DNA of 64,000 nt from Vibrio mytili (GCF_000830505.1 NZ_JXOK01000049.1:186001-250000), one strand, 5' to 3'. Numbered from the stretch's first letter, positions 47,536 through 56,379 are shown. Translations and numbers: made by a program. The notes: generated from the letters alone by a model not told the origin.

Positions 47536-48057
47536 ATGTTGTTCGCCATTCCCTGCCGCAAGTCCTCACTTTCGAATCACTTTGCTAAAGCCCCTCAGAT
47601 CATGCTTTGGGATAGCAAAACCGATACCAAACGCATCCTCGATCTGCCCAAGTCTTCAGCTTGTTGTAGTCATAAGAAGTTCTGGAACAAAGTGTTGCAA
47701 GACAATCAGGTGGATGCCGTGGTTGTTCGCTCAATTGGTACTAATATGCTGAGCGCACTGTTTAAGCTTAATGTTCGTGTACTGAGTGCGCCACGAGGGT
47801 TTGATTTAGATATTTTGGATGAAAAACAATTAACGCCTGTTACTCACATTGAGTTTGCTCGCCCTTCGGCTAAGAAAAGCAGAGAGGGCTGTTCTATGCA
47901 TAGCCCTACGTCTTCATTATCAGTGAGTATGCGACGGAGCGTAAATAGCGGGGGGACGGTAGGCCGACAAACGTTGGGTAATAAGCTTTCACCAAAAGCA
48001 ATGAATCATCTTGCTAAAGTTTTCAAATTAACGGTTCAACCAGAGAAAAAGCAATGA
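47536..48057 (+). CDS. NifX/NifB-type (dinitrogenase cofactor domain) protein
   Basis: The N-terminal 100 residues have the small ribonuclease-H-like fold of the NifB/NifX/NafY cofactor-binding family: MLFAIPCRKSSLSNHFAKAPQIMLWD, a CC pair, then VDAVVVRSIGTNMLSALFKLNVRVL. The C-terminal 70 residues are basic and low in structure. AAGGAG supports the start at 47536. Vibrio does not generally fix nitrogen by this gene alone; beside nqrM and DUF134 it more likely helps an Fe or Fe-S cofactor. It overlaps nqrM by 4 bp. Confidence 0.8.
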   Translation: MLFAIPCRKSSLSNHFAKAPQIMLWDSKTDTKRILDLPKSSACCSHKKFWNKVLQDNQVDAVVVRSIGTNMLSALFKLNVRVLSAPRGFDLDILDEKQLTPVTHIEFARPSAKKSREGCSMHSPTSSLSVSMRRSVNSGGTVGRQTLGNKLSPKAMNHLAKVFKLTVQPEKKQ

Positions 48058-48245
48058 CGTATGTGATCAGTTTTATGGTGTTTCTAGTCGTTGTGATCTT
48101 AATGGCGATAGGCGTGATGCTGAAACGCCAAGCAATACAAGGGAGTTGCGGCGGGCTTGCTAACATTGAAATAGAAAGAGAGTGCAATTGCGTTGATACA
48201 TGCGATGACCACTCGCGCACGCTATATCAAATTCAGGAACCGTAA
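48054..48245 (+). CDS. nqrM: Na+-NQR maturation protein NqrM
   Basis: A single membrane helix (VISFMVFLVVVILMAIGVML) is followed by KRQAIQGSCGGLANI and the cysteine pair region ECNCVDTCDD, the hallmark of NqrM (DUF539). Its four conserved cysteines are thought to deliver Fe to the NqrD/NqrE iron centre of the sodium-pumping NADH:quinone reductase. In many Vibrio genomes it follows apbE; here it follows a NifX-like gene, which may be a second copy or a different context. Confidence 0.9.
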   Translation: MTYVISFMVFLVVVILMAIGVMLKRQAIQGSCGGLANIEIERECNCVDTCDDHSRTLYQIQEP

Positions 48246-48267
48246 GCTTCATGCTCTTTGATAAGCG

Positions 48268-48549
48268 TTATGGTTCGCGACTAAACATGAGTGCCTGACC
48301 ATGAACCAAGCTTTGTGCCACCTTAGCTCGCGCACGTTTCACGATATTGCCAAATGTCTGTCTGGAGACGCCCATGCTAACTGCTGCTTCTGACTGACTT
48401 AGGGCTTCTAAATCGGCCAAGCGAAGGGCTTCGAGTTCGTCTGCCAACAGCTCGATTTTATGGAGTTTAGACAGTGGTACGCCATTGGGCTTAAAACACT
48501 CGTATGGCGCACTACTGCATATATTTCGTTCTTTTTTGGGTCTCGCCAT
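48268..48549 (-). CDS. DUF134 family helix-turn-helix protein
   Basis: MARPKKERNICSSAPYECFKPNGVPLS is the typical DUF134 opening with two conserved cysteines, followed by a sigma-70-region-4-like helix-turn-helix (LSQSEAAVSMGVSRQTFGNIVKRARAKVAQSL). Such proteins often sit beside NifX/NifB-type genes, as here, and may regulate them. It converges with nqrM. Ligand unknown; a metal or Fe-S site through the cysteines is possible. Confidence 0.88.
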   Translation of the reverse strand: MARPKKERNICSSAPYECFKPNGVPLSKLHKIELLADELEALRLADLEALSQSEAAVSMGVSRQTFGNIVKRARAKVAQSLVHGQALMFSREP

Positions 48550-48613
48550 TTTGTTTATGCCTTATTAAATTTTTGTCTAGGAGCAATCCTAGTCTTTAAC
48601 TCTGCGGTATTTT

Positions 48614-49033
48614 ATGTCTATCCAAATCCCAAACAATCACCAGCAGTGTGCGGTTTGCTGTCAGCCCTTTTTCAACCACCATACGGTCATTCACTTTACG
48701 TTAATGTCAGATGGCGGGGTTCAGGGCGAAATTGTACCAACAGAAAAAGTGCAAGGCTATCAAGATGTCATGCAGGGCGGTGCAATTAGTGCTTTGCACG
48801 ATACGGCCATGACACACTGCCTATTTGCTCGCGACGTTTGCGCAATGACGGCGCAACTTGAGGTACGTTTTATTAAGCCCATCCCTCTCAACACCGTTAT
48901 TCAGGTTGAGGCCCATTGCGTAAAAAGCAAACGGGGTATGTATTTATTGAAAAGTGACATTTATGTCGATGGGCAGTGCTATTCTAAAGCGGAGGCAAAA
49001 TTTATGCGATGCCACAGTCACAGTGATGTTTGA
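48614..49033 (+). CDS. PaaI-type hotdog-fold thioesterase
   Basis: The hotdog pattern is clear: DGGVQGEIVPTEKVQGYQDVMQGGAISALHDTAMTHCLF with the conserved GG...HD/T segment near residues 55-70, then LEVRFIKPIP. The enzyme should hydrolyse an acyl-CoA. 139 residues is the usual single-domain size. There are two CxxC-like cysteines at the N-terminus (CAVCCQPF) that are unusual for the family. It is divergent from the DUF134 gene. Confidence 0.85.
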   Translation: MSIQIPNNHQQCAVCCQPFFNHHTVIHFTLMSDGGVQGEIVPTEKVQGYQDVMQGGAISALHDTAMTHCLFARDVCAMTAQLEVRFIKPIPLNTVIQVEAHCVKSKRGMYLLKSDIYVDGQCYSKAEAKFMRCHSHSDV

Positions 49034-49396
49034 TAGACGAGAGATCACTTTACCGCAACGGATCAGACCGTTTTCGAATCGACTAAACCTGCTTGCTTTA
49101 TTATCTAGGGGCCCAGTTTTATGGTTCTTAATGAATAGTATCCGAACCATCAACTTCAGCCTCTTCCAATCGACGCACCTTGATCACAACGCTTTTGACT
49201 AAGTGCTCCCATCCGAACAAAGTTTAACTTCGAAAGTACAACATGCCTTGTTTACTTGGCCTAGCGAGTATTTTGAGTTTTGCTTCAAACATCAATTTGC
49301 CAGATTCCCACTTCTCGCATGGCAAGCGCTGACACGAGCTTTGCAATAAAAGTAAGCTGAATTGTCGGCTTGGCTTTGCGTCTCCATACTAAAAAA
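49034..49396. other. Gap upstream of slyA
   Basis: No gene that I trust; short open frames here lack ribosome-binding sites and protein-like composition. No obvious repeat or terminator. The regulatory sites of the slyA operon start at 49397. Confidence 0.4.
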
Positions 49397-49462
49397 TGTG
49401 ATAGTTATCACTAAAACTATTTACTTAGCAAGCTAAGTACTTTATATTAGTTAGCAAGCTAA
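49397..49462 (+). promoter_or_regulatory. slyA operator region: two perfect palindromes and a CRP-like site
   Basis: TTAGCAAGCTAA occurs twice, at 49425-49436 and 49451-49462, starting 26 bases apart. It fits the SlyA/MarR-family half-site TTAGC with inverted GCTAA, suggesting autoregulation by the SlyA-like protein made just downstream. TGTGATAGTTATCACT at 49397-49412 fits the CRP pattern TGTGA-N6-TCACA with one difference. Confidence 0.75.
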
Positions 49463-49482
49463 GTAATTAATTAGGACTTAAA

Positions 49483-49932
49483 ATGCATGATGCCAATATG
49501 TTCAATGAGCTTTCGATAGCAGAAAAGCTATCTCGTGTTGCACGTTTGTGGAAAATGGTCGCGGATCGAGAGTTGGAGCCGCTGAATTTAACCTATCCAC
49601 GTTGGACTGCTTTATGGAAGTTACATCGATTGGGTGACAACGCCAGTCAGAAGTATCTTGCAGACGCATTGGAAATTGAACTGGCATCCTTAATGCGCAC
49701 TTTGAAATTGCTTGAAGAGCAAGGTTTGGTGGTTCGTCGTTGTTGTGAACATGACAAGCGAGCTCGCATTGTAAGCCTGACTGAAGAAGGTAAGGCACTA
49801 ATAAAACAATTAGAAAACCGAATTCTTGTAGTTCGTAAAAAGTTGTTGTCGGATATCGCTGAAGAAGACCTTGAAAAGGTGAATTTGGCACTAGAGCAAA
49901 TTGCAAACAATGCACTTGAGTCATTGGAATAG
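49483..49932 (+). CDS. slyA: SlyA/MarR family transcriptional regulator
   Basis: A winged helix of MarR type (NASQKYLADALEIELASLMRTLKLLEEQGLVVRRCCEHDKRARIVSLTEEG, residues 52-105) with the conserved D-x-R wing. The close match to SlyA is supported by the TTAGCAAGCTAA sites in its promoter. It heads an operon with a membrane-fusion protein and a DUF2955 membrane protein, as in other Vibrio and enteric bacteria, and probably represses it until an aromatic or phenolic ligand binds. Confidence 0.9.
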   Translation: MHDANMFNELSIAEKLSRVARLWKMVADRELEPLNLTYPRWTALWKLHRLGDNASQKYLADALEIELASLMRTLKLLEEQGLVVRRCCEHDKRARIVSLTEEGKALIKQLENRILVVRKKLLSDIAEEDLEKVNLALEQIANNALESLE

Positions 49933-50059
49933 TCTAGAAAAATCGTCAATTACTTAGCGAGTAGTTACCAATAACCATAAGGCACCTAAGTCAGCCGCAA
50001 GTGCCGTGTGTTTGTTTGGCTATAAGTAAGAAATCCCCAAAAAAGAGAAGTTATTGCTC

Positions 50060-51118
50060 ATGACTCCAGATCAAAAATTTGCGCGTTGGATTAAATATTC
50101 GTGCTTCGCGTTTTTATTCGTATTTATCTATTTTCTTGTTGCCGATCTCGCAATGCCATTGACTCCTCAAGCGATGGCGACTCGCGTCGTGACCAAAGTA
50201 TCCCCTCGCGTTAGCGGACAAATCACGCAATTGTATGTAGAGAACAACCAGGAAATTCATAAAGGTGATCCGCTGTTTCAAATCGACCCGCAACCTTATC
50301 AACTGGCGGTAGAGAGAGCGCAGCTAAACCTTGAACAAGTTATACAAACTAATGAACAGTTAGATGCTTCTATCGCGGCTGCAAAAGCCGATGTCGAGGC
50401 AAGTAAAATTGTTTCTGAACAGAAAGTTCGTGAAGCAAAACGCTTGAATAAACTGTTTTATCGCAATGGTACCTCACAGCAACAGCTTGATGATGCGCAG
50501 AGCAGTGCGACCGCCGCAAAAGCGAACTTATTAGCAGCGCGCGCTCGTCTTAAAGAGTTAGAAGTAAGTCGAGGTGATTTGGGGGCTGCGAATGTGAATA
50601 TGCGCGTTGCGCAAAATCAGCTCAAGCAAGCGGAATTGGATCTTTCTTATACAAAAGTGATGGCTGAGCACGATGGCATTGTGACTAACCTGCAGTTAGA
50701 TTCGGGCGCTTATGCTTCCGCAGGAAGTCCGTTGATTGCTCTTGTTGCTAACAAAGTCGATATTATCGCGGATTTTCGTGAGAAAAGCTTACGTCATTTT
50801 GACCAAAATAGCCGCGCATTAGTTGCGTTTGATAGCTTACCTGGCAAGGTGTTTGAAGCCCAAATTACCAGTGTGGATGCAGGGGTAAGTTCAGGTCAAT
50901 TTGACGCCAATGGTCGTCTTGCGACACCGACTAACTCAAATCGCTGGGTAAGGGACGCACAACGTTTACGCTTACACCTTAGCATTGATGGCTCTGAACA
51001 ATATTCTTTCCCTTCAGGTGCTCGTGCGACAGTACAGTTGCTACCAGATAGCGCAGTTTCTGGCTGGTTGAGCCGCTTGCAGATTCGTTTCTTGAGTACA
51101 TTACACTACATCTACTAA
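50060..51118 (+). CDS. HlyD/EmrA-type membrane fusion protein
   Basis: One N-terminal membrane helix (CFAFLFVFIYFLVADLAM) anchors a periplasmic protein with two biotinyl-lipoyl-like halves (RVSGQITQLYVENNQEIHKGDPLFQIDP; YTKVMAEHDGIVTNLQLDSGAYASAGSPL) separated by a long coiled coil (residues 90-200). It would bridge the inner-membrane partner encoded next to an outer-membrane channel such as TolC. Start 50060 is preferred over a TTG at 50054. It lies 127 bp after slyA and 12 bp before the DUF2955 gene. Confidence 0.9.
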   Translation: MTPDQKFARWIKYSCFAFLFVFIYFLVADLAMPLTPQAMATRVVTKVSPRVSGQITQLYVENNQEIHKGDPLFQIDPQPYQLAVERAQLNLEQVIQTNEQLDASIAAAKADVEASKIVSEQKVREAKRLNKLFYRNGTSQQQLDDAQSSATAAKANLLAARARLKELEVSRGDLGAANVNMRVAQNQLKQAELDLSYTKVMAEHDGIVTNLQLDSGAYASAGSPLIALVANKVDIIADFREKSLRHFDQNSRALVAFDSLPGKVFEAQITSVDAGVSSGQFDANGRLATPTNSNRWVRDAQRLRLHLSIDGSEQYSFPSGARATVQLLPDSAVSGWLSRLQIRFLSTLHYIY

Positions 51119-51130
51119 TTAGGAGGTGGT

Positions 51131-52168
51131 ATGAAACTATGGGACCACCCCATGTCAGAGAATGACTTTAGACAGTGTGTTCGCATTGCCACAGGGGCAA
51201 CAATAGGTTTTACGATATGTAAATTATTCGGTTGGAACTACGGGGTGTTTTATACGGTAACCCCAATGCTTTTATTAGGCATGGTTCCTGTGATGAGCTT
51301 ACATGCTGCAAGACAGCTGGTTTTTTCAGCGGTGGTTTGTGGTTTGGAAGTGGGAATTCTGGGGGGCTTCTTTGGTGGTCACCCAGTGATGATGACGCTC
51401 ATTGCGTTTGGGTTGTTTGTGTACAAATTTGCTTGTATGTCCAAAGGCAGTTTGTTTTTGTTTGGTGCAAACAGTGTGCTCAGTTTAAGTATCATGCTTC
51501 ACTTTGCTAGCTACCCAACAACTGACCTAAATGATCTGATCTTTAGTAACTTAGAAGCCAATGTGCTTTCCGTTGTGATTGCTTATTTAGTGACATTTTT
51601 GATCCCAGATGCCGAGCCGAGACAGCCGCCACCGAGACCAACGGAACCCAAGAAAAGTCATAGAATGCGTCATGAGGCACTTATGGGCGCAAGTATTGCT
51701 ACCCTTTCTTTTTTAGTGTTTCAAATATTTGACTTAAGCGACTCTATGTCAGCCCAAGCAACTACGTTGTTATTGTTGTTTCCCATGCATTGGAATGGGG
51801 CATTGGGTTATGCGCGTAAGCGGGCGATGGGAACTTTGATGGGTGTTACCTTTGGCATTGCCAGCCAGTTAATACTTTATGATTGGTCAGATATGCTGTT
51901 ATTTATTGTACCAATGTTGTGGATCGGTGCGATGCTATTTAGTTACATGCATGTGAAAGAATCAACAGGTTCGGGTGCAGGCTTTGGTGGTTTAACGACG
52001 CTAGGCATTTTGTTTGGTCAGTACTTGTCTCCAGACAGTGATCTCATATTCAGTGCATTGTACCGTGTAAGCAGTATTTTGTTTGCAATCGTAGCCACAT
52101 TGCTTGTGACTTATATAGTACATCGTCTTCTTAATAGTTTTGAGGCGACAAGCTTTGGTGAGCAGTAG
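51131..52168 (+). CDS. DUF2955/FUSC-like membrane transporter component
   Basis: The 345-residue protein has about ten hydrophobic segments in two sets, separated by a proline-rich cytoplasmic loop (DAEPRQPPPRPTEPKKSHRMRHE, near residue 160). This layout is that of DUF2955 proteins, related to aromatic acid exporter (FUSC/AaeB-like) families. AGGAGGTGGT precedes the ATG. With the HlyD-type protein it should form an exporter under SlyA control, probably for aromatic or weak-acid compounds. Confidence 0.85.
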   Translation: MKLWDHPMSENDFRQCVRIATGATIGFTICKLFGWNYGVFYTVTPMLLLGMVPVMSLHAARQLVFSAVVCGLEVGILGGFFGGHPVMMTLIAFGLFVYKFACMSKGSLFLFGANSVLSLSIMLHFASYPTTDLNDLIFSNLEANVLSVVIAYLVTFLIPDAEPRQPPPRPTEPKKSHRMRHEALMGASIATLSFLVFQIFDLSDSMSAQATTLLLLFPMHWNGALGYARKRAMGTLMGVTFGIASQLILYDWSDMLLFIVPMLWIGAMLFSYMHVKESTGSGAGFGGLTTLGILFGQYLSPDSDLIFSALYRVSSILFAIVATLLVTYIVHRLLNSFEATSFGEQ

Positions 52169-52268
52169 TCTACTTTCCAAACAAATGTTGCTGGTCAGGG
52201 CATCCTGCGCCAGCAACATTTGGCGCTTAGAGAGGGACGGGATTCATATACTATTAACCTGTGAATCA

Positions 52269-53210
52269 TTATTTATGTACAGGGGGTTGATAGCTCTGAT
52301 TAAGTCCGGTTTTCATAAATATTTGGCTAGCAATTACGCTACCGCACGTGACCAGCACGATAGCCAGCCAAGTGATTAAATCGGGCTGCTCGCCAAAAAC
52401 GGGTATCGCGATTAATGTGGCCACAACAGGTGTGAGAGAGCCAAAAGCAGCACTTGCTTCTGCGCCAATGACTTTAATCGCATAAATAAACGTATACGAT
52501 GCGATCAATCCCGCCCCTATGCCTTGCAACATGACATGGCCTAAGATTTCCTTCCAAGGCCAGAATTTCAGCGGTGTAACGGTTAAATAACTCTCTACCC
52601 ACCCAAAGCCAACCGCAATGATCAGCAATGCTAATGACGCGATGGAGACAAACCCCGCGCAGAGGTATGCATCGAGATTCGCCACTCGTGCACTGATCGT
52701 AAATGTTGCCCACATCGCACTTCCTAGCAGAAACAAAAAATGTCCTTGAAGCTGTGACCAGTTATAGGTTGCCCCTGTATTCGAAACAAGAAAAACAAAC
52801 ACGCCTAAAAACACGCAGAGAAGACCGACGAGTCTGTGAGTGCTTAATGTCTGTTGATAGCACAATACTGCAATCGCAGAGACGAAAATAGGGAGAGTTC
52901 CTGGCACTAGGGCACTGCCATGAGATACGGGGGCAAAGTGCATTGCGGTACCGACAACGAGCAAATAGGGCAACCCACTGCCAACCACAACGCCAATGAG
53001 GTACTTTTGTGGTACCGAACGCAGTGCTTGTTTGTTTTTTAATACTAAAGGGAACAGTAACAGGCTGGGTATTAAAAAGCGTACGAGCGCGATATCAGCA
53101 GGTTGTAGCTGCGATACCGCCCCGCCTTTCAATGAAATGAAAAAGCCTGACCAAAGCAAAAGCGTGATCAGAATTGCCATGTAACCCAGAATCATACCGA
53201 GTGAATCCAT
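52269..53210 (-). CDS. EamA/RhaT-family (DMT) transporter
   Basis: Ten membrane segments in two EamA repeats (residues 5-140 and 155-300), with the LLWSGFFISLKGG opening and VIGAEASAAFGSLTPVVATLIAIPVFGE near the end. Such drug/metabolite transporters export amino acids or other metabolites. Start 53210 is chosen as the longer frame to 53441 runs through the divergent Lrp gene's promoter and reading frame. It is divergent from an Lrp-type gene at 53342. Confidence 0.88.
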   Translation of the reverse strand: MDSLGMILGYMAILITLLLWSGFFISLKGGAVSQLQPADIALVRFLIPSLLLFPLVLKNKQALRSVPQKYLIGVVVGSGLPYLLVVGTAMHFAPVSHGSALVPGTLPIFVSAIAVLCYQQTLSTHRLVGLLCVFLGVFVFLVSNTGATYNWSQLQGHFLFLLGSAMWATFTISARVANLDAYLCAGFVSIASLALLIIAVGFGWVESYLTVTPLKFWPWKEILGHVMLQGIGAGLIASYTFIYAIKVIGAEASAAFGSLTPVVATLIAIPVFGEQPDLITWLAIVLVTCGSVIASQIFMKTGLNQSYQPPVHK

Positions 53211-53341
53211 TAATAAACCATGGGTAAATTGTCGAACAAATTTGATGAATATAGGTGGCAAATATATATATTTATTATTAATAGATTGGTTATAAAATGC
53301 GTGTATTCTTAATTTTTTGGTAAAATCTGGCAAGGATAAAA

Positions 53342-53800
53342 ATGATGGATAAAATTGACCGGCAACTACTGACTTGGGTTCAAAAAGATGCAACGCTGAC
53401 AACCGCGGAACTGGCGGACAAGGTGGGGCTGTCTGCATCACCGTGTGCGCGACGGATTAAGCGTTTAGAGCAAGAAGGCGTGATCAGCGGTTATCGAGCG
53501 TTGGTATCTCGAGATTCTATTGGCATTGCGATGACGGTGTTTGTTGATGTCAGTCTTAATAATCACCAAGCTGCTTCTATTGACGATTTTGAGTCTGCTG
53601 TTGTCGGAATGGATGAAGTTATCTCCTGCCATGTCGTCTCTGGTGCTTATGACTATTTGTTGGAGGTTGTAAGCCGAGATCTTGCGGGGTACGAGGACTT
53701 TACGAGAAAATTGCAAAGACTGGAAAATGTCAAAGACATCCACACACATTTAGCGATACGACAGGTTAAAGGTCATGGCATTTTGCCCGTATACTCGTGA
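53342..53800 (+). CDS. Lrp/AsnC family transcriptional regulator
   Basis: An N-terminal helix-turn-helix (LTTAELADKVGLSASPCARRIKRLEQEGVI, residues 18-48) is followed by a RAM domain with the usual CHVVSGAYDYLLEV. AAGG precedes two adjacent ATGs (53342, 53345). It is divergent from an EamA exporter, which it probably activates in the presence of an amino acid. The next gene begins almost at its stop, suggesting cotranscription. Confidence 0.9.
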   Translation: MMDKIDRQLLTWVQKDATLTTAELADKVGLSASPCARRIKRLEQEGVISGYRALVSRDSIGIAMTVFVDVSLNNHQAASIDDFESAVVGMDEVISCHVVSGAYDYLLEVVSRDLAGYEDFTRKLQRLENVKDIHTHLAIRQVKGHGILPVYS

Positions 53801-53820
53801 GAGGAACGTTGGGTAGTATA

Positions 53821-54432
53821 ATGAAATGGTTAGATAGATTACGAATTGCGTATTATCACCACAAACGGCATAAGCAGTTTGGTCACGACAAGGCCAGAAC
53901 GTTAGGCTGGCAAGATAAATACAGCCAAATCAGTCGGTTTGAAGCTTTGTGCAGAGATCTCGACTTGAATGATAAAACAATATTGGATCTCGGATGTGGT
54001 TATGGAGACTTACTAGAGTTTATTGAACGCAGGGGACAGCAGCCCAAATCCTACACTGGGATTGACCAATTGCGCTCGTTTCTCTATAACGCTGAACAAC
54101 GTGACTTCCGTACTCCAACAGAGTTTATTTGTGGAGACTTTTCTCGACTAACGCTACAAGATAGTGACTATGTGTTCGCGTCGGGCTCATTAAATTACCA
54201 GTCGAGTAACCCACACCATACGATAGAAATGATTGAGAGAATGTATGCGACGGCTCGAGAGGGTTGTGTATTTAATTTATTGGATGAAGCGAAGTTGCCA
54301 AGCATGAAGATGCTCGCTTCACACAACAAAGAAGGAGTCTTGCGCTATTGTCGGATTTTGTGCTCAAGAGTGGAATTAGTGGAAGGGTATTCGGAGCATG
54401 ATTTTACAATTGTTATGCGCAAGGTCTTATGA
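53821..54432 (+). CDS. Class I SAM-dependent methyltransferase (203 aa)
   Basis: The nucleotide-binding motif ILDLGCGYGDLLEFI (motif I) is followed by GIDQ at the acidic residue of motif II and FICGDFS. The rest fits a class I methyltransferase without a target signature. The start could be ATG 53821 or GTG 53797, which overlaps the Lrp stop; neither has a strong ribosome-binding site. Substrate unknown. A terminator lies directly after the stop. Confidence 0.85.
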   Translation: MKWLDRLRIAYYHHKRHKQFGHDKARTLGWQDKYSQISRFEALCRDLDLNDKTILDLGCGYGDLLEFIERRGQQPKSYTGIDQLRSFLYNAEQRDFRTPTEFICGDFSRLTLQDSDYVFASGSLNYQSSNPHHTIEMIERMYATAREGCVFNLLDEAKLPSMKMLASHNKEGVLRYCRILCSRVELVEGYSEHDFTIVMRKVL

Positions 54433-54434
54433 TC

Positions 54435-54470
54435 AAAAAAGCGGAGTTACGACACGGACTCCGCTTTTTT
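54435..54470. terminator. Bidirectional terminator
   Basis: AAAAAAGCGGAGT (54435-54447) and ACTCCGCTTTTTT (54458-54470) form a perfect 13-bp stem. Confidence 0.9.
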
Positions 54471-54490
54471 GATTAATATATTTTTTATTC

Positions 54491-54552
54491 AGTAACTTGA
54501 GTATAAGTAACTTGAGTATAGTTGCAAAGCATATTTAAGTTACTTGAGTATA
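54491..54552. repeat. Short direct repeats AGTAACTTGAGTATA
   Basis: Two head-to-tail copies of the 15-mer fill 54491-54520. A third near-copy, GTTACTTGAGTATA, lies at 54539-54552, where it forms the end of the adjacent small reverse gene. They could be a slippage duplication or protein-binding sites. Confidence 0.7.
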
Positions 54553-54785
54553 TTGGATGGGTGCTTGTACTGTGAAATTTCACAATTGCCCGTTTGGCGA
54601 TCCACTTTAAATGAGAAAGCGGCTGAATGGTATTCCCTCCCATCAGTCCAGATAGTTTCTCCGAAAATTTTACACAAGTCTAACTCACTGATAGAGCCAA
54701 ACTGCTTTACATGCCTAACTACTGACAAAAACTTGGCTTTAGTAGCATTAGGACTCTTCCTTGTACTTAATCGATTGATAACCAT
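54540..54785 (-). CDS. Hypothetical small protein (81 aa)
   Basis: The reverse frame is protein-like: a basic N-terminus (VINRLSTRKSPNATKAKFLSVVRHVK), then SELDLCKIFGETIWTDGREYHSAAFSFKVDRQ. Its stop codon comes from the third copy of the 15-mer repeat, so the natural C-terminus may have been changed by the repeat. GGAG lies 13 bases upstream, farther than ideal. No family recognised. Confidence 0.45.
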   Translation of the reverse strand: MVINRLSTRKSPNATKAKFLSVVRHVKQFGSISELDLCKIFGETIWTDGREYHSAAFSFKVDRQTGNCEISQYKHPSNILK

Positions 54786-54910
54786 TGTGTAGTATCATCT
54801 CCAGCCAAAAAATAAATTCATATTAAATTGTGCGCAGAGATAAACTACTCAAAAAGTGGCCATAAGTAAAGAAAAATGTGACCAATGTCTCTAATGTGGC
54901 GTGTTTTTGT

Positions 54911-55498
54911 TTATGGATTACTCAGCTTGCCTTGAGAGTTGGTTTGCATTGAATTGGATAAATGCAGAGAGCTTTCTAGAGCATTTGCTTCATTATCATA
55001 GGCTTGGGAGAGCGCACGAAATTGTGAAGCCAGTTGCTTATAGTCGTTAGCGAGTTGGTTTGCGTTATCTTGATACCATTCCGCGCTGATCTGATTTGCT
55101 TTTGCATTCGATGCTTTACAGCTTTTGGCGAGTTTTCCCCAGCTATTTTCTACCCATTTCGACTGAGTGCTCAGTTTGGTTAGCTCTACTGCTTTTTGCG
55201 TTAATTCCTTCTGGTATTGTTTGGAAGCCTGCAATTGATTTTCAAACTGGGTAGTGTTGACTTTTTTGCGCCACAGTAACGCAAGCTCTTGTATGGAAAA
55301 CGTCTGAGATAATAAAGGCCGCTGTTTATGTTCGGCTAAAAGTGCATTGAATACATTAACGTATTGATTGTAATTGGACTCTAATTGGTTGAATTGGGTA
55401 AGATTGTCATTCCATGAAGACGAATTACACTGGTTATTGGCGTATCCGATACACGGAAAGGTTAATAGTATTAATATCCATTTTAGTTTGATGATCAT
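54911..55498 (-). CDS. Predicted periplasmic coiled-coil protein (195 aa)
   Basis: A signal peptide (MIIKLKWILILLTFPCIGYA) precedes a polar, glutamine- and asparagine-rich helical protein with likely coiled coils around residues 75-115 and 140-175 (ANDYKQLASQFRALSQAYDNEANALESS). Two cysteines (near residues 24 and 127) could form a disulfide. It is divergent from the SH3-domain gene. Function unknown. Confidence 0.7.
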   Translation of the reverse strand: MIIKLKWILILLTFPCIGYANNQCNSSSWNDNLTQFNQLESNYNQYVNVFNALLAEHKQRPLLSQTFSIQELALLWRKKVNTTQFENQLQASKQYQKELTQKAVELTKLSTQSKWVENSWGKLAKSCKASNAKANQISAEWYQDNANQLANDYKQLASQFRALSQAYDNEANALESSLHLSNSMQTNSQGKLSNP

Positions 55499-55585
55499 TG
55501 CTGTCTACGTTAGTTAAGCGATTATTTTAAGTATAGTTTTATCGCTTCCTAGTGACGAGATATGTGTCTAAGAAAAGGAAAGACC

Positions 55586-56257
55586 ATGAAGAAAGTTCTC
55601 ATCGCGGTGGGTTTCATTTTATTGCTTAGTGGTGCGGGTGCCGCCTACTATTTTTTGTATATGCAAGATGAAGATGTAACGGAATCGCAGATAGATAAAC
55701 CTTCACCTGTATCAAAAGAGGACAGAACTGCGTCTAAGCCCATAATGGATCTAGAAGCGACTCCCGAGCCCGTCACGGAATACTATGTTATTGAACGACG
55801 CCTAAATGTATACAACAAGCCTGATAATAATGCTTTGGTGGTCGATGTTATGTATAAGGGAGAAAAGGTGGCGGTTCTTGAGAAGAAAGAAGGCTGGTAT
55901 CGCATTTCTGACTATTTAGTTTACGAAGAAGGTGGGGAAGAAACCGCTGAATGGGTCGATGCTAAAGGATTGTCTGATGCTCTTCCTGTTATAGAAGAAC
56001 AAGAACGTCTTGAAATACTCGATGGTTATTTACAAAAGTCCGATGACTTGGCTGCGCATTTGGATATATTTCGTGATAAAACGCAACAGTTGCTCAATGA
56101 TGAAACTTGTCATCCCGGAGACTTTGAAGAACTTGGCGGCTGGGTGCGATCTGTCACTTATGATCAACGCAATGTGTATTTCATTTATTGCGGAGGATTG
56201 CAGCAGCAGAACAAAATCTATCTCGATGTAGATAGCGGTGAGATTTTTTATCGCTAA
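55586..56257 (+). CDS. Membrane-anchored SH3-like domain protein (223 aa)
   Basis: An N-terminal membrane anchor or signal (KKVLIAVGFILLLSGAGAAYYFLYM) leads to an acidic linker and then a bacterial SH3 domain (YYVIERRLNVYNKPDNNALVVDVMYKGEKVAVLEKKEGWYRIS, residues 68-112). Two cysteines near 185 and 206 flank a C-terminal part. AGGAAAG supports start 55586. SH3b domains usually bind cell-wall material; this protein probably faces the periplasm. A terminator follows about 120 bp later. Confidence 0.75.
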   Translation: MKKVLIAVGFILLLSGAGAAYYFLYMQDEDVTESQIDKPSPVSKEDRTASKPIMDLEATPEPVTEYYVIERRLNVYNKPDNNALVVDVMYKGEKVAVLEKKEGWYRISDYLVYEEGGEETAEWVDAKGLSDALPVIEEQERLEILDGYLQKSDDLAAHLDIFRDKTQQLLNDETCHPGDFEELGGWVRSVTYDQRNVYFIYCGGLQQQNKIYLDVDSGEIFYR

Positions 56258-56379
56258 CCCATCTCTATACGACGAAATTGCGATTCTAATCCAGCGCAAA
56301 CCTTACCTTTTGCCAAACAACAATTTTGCGTTTTATCACTTTTTAGTTGTGAAGCAAAATAAATAGGAATAGTATCTTG

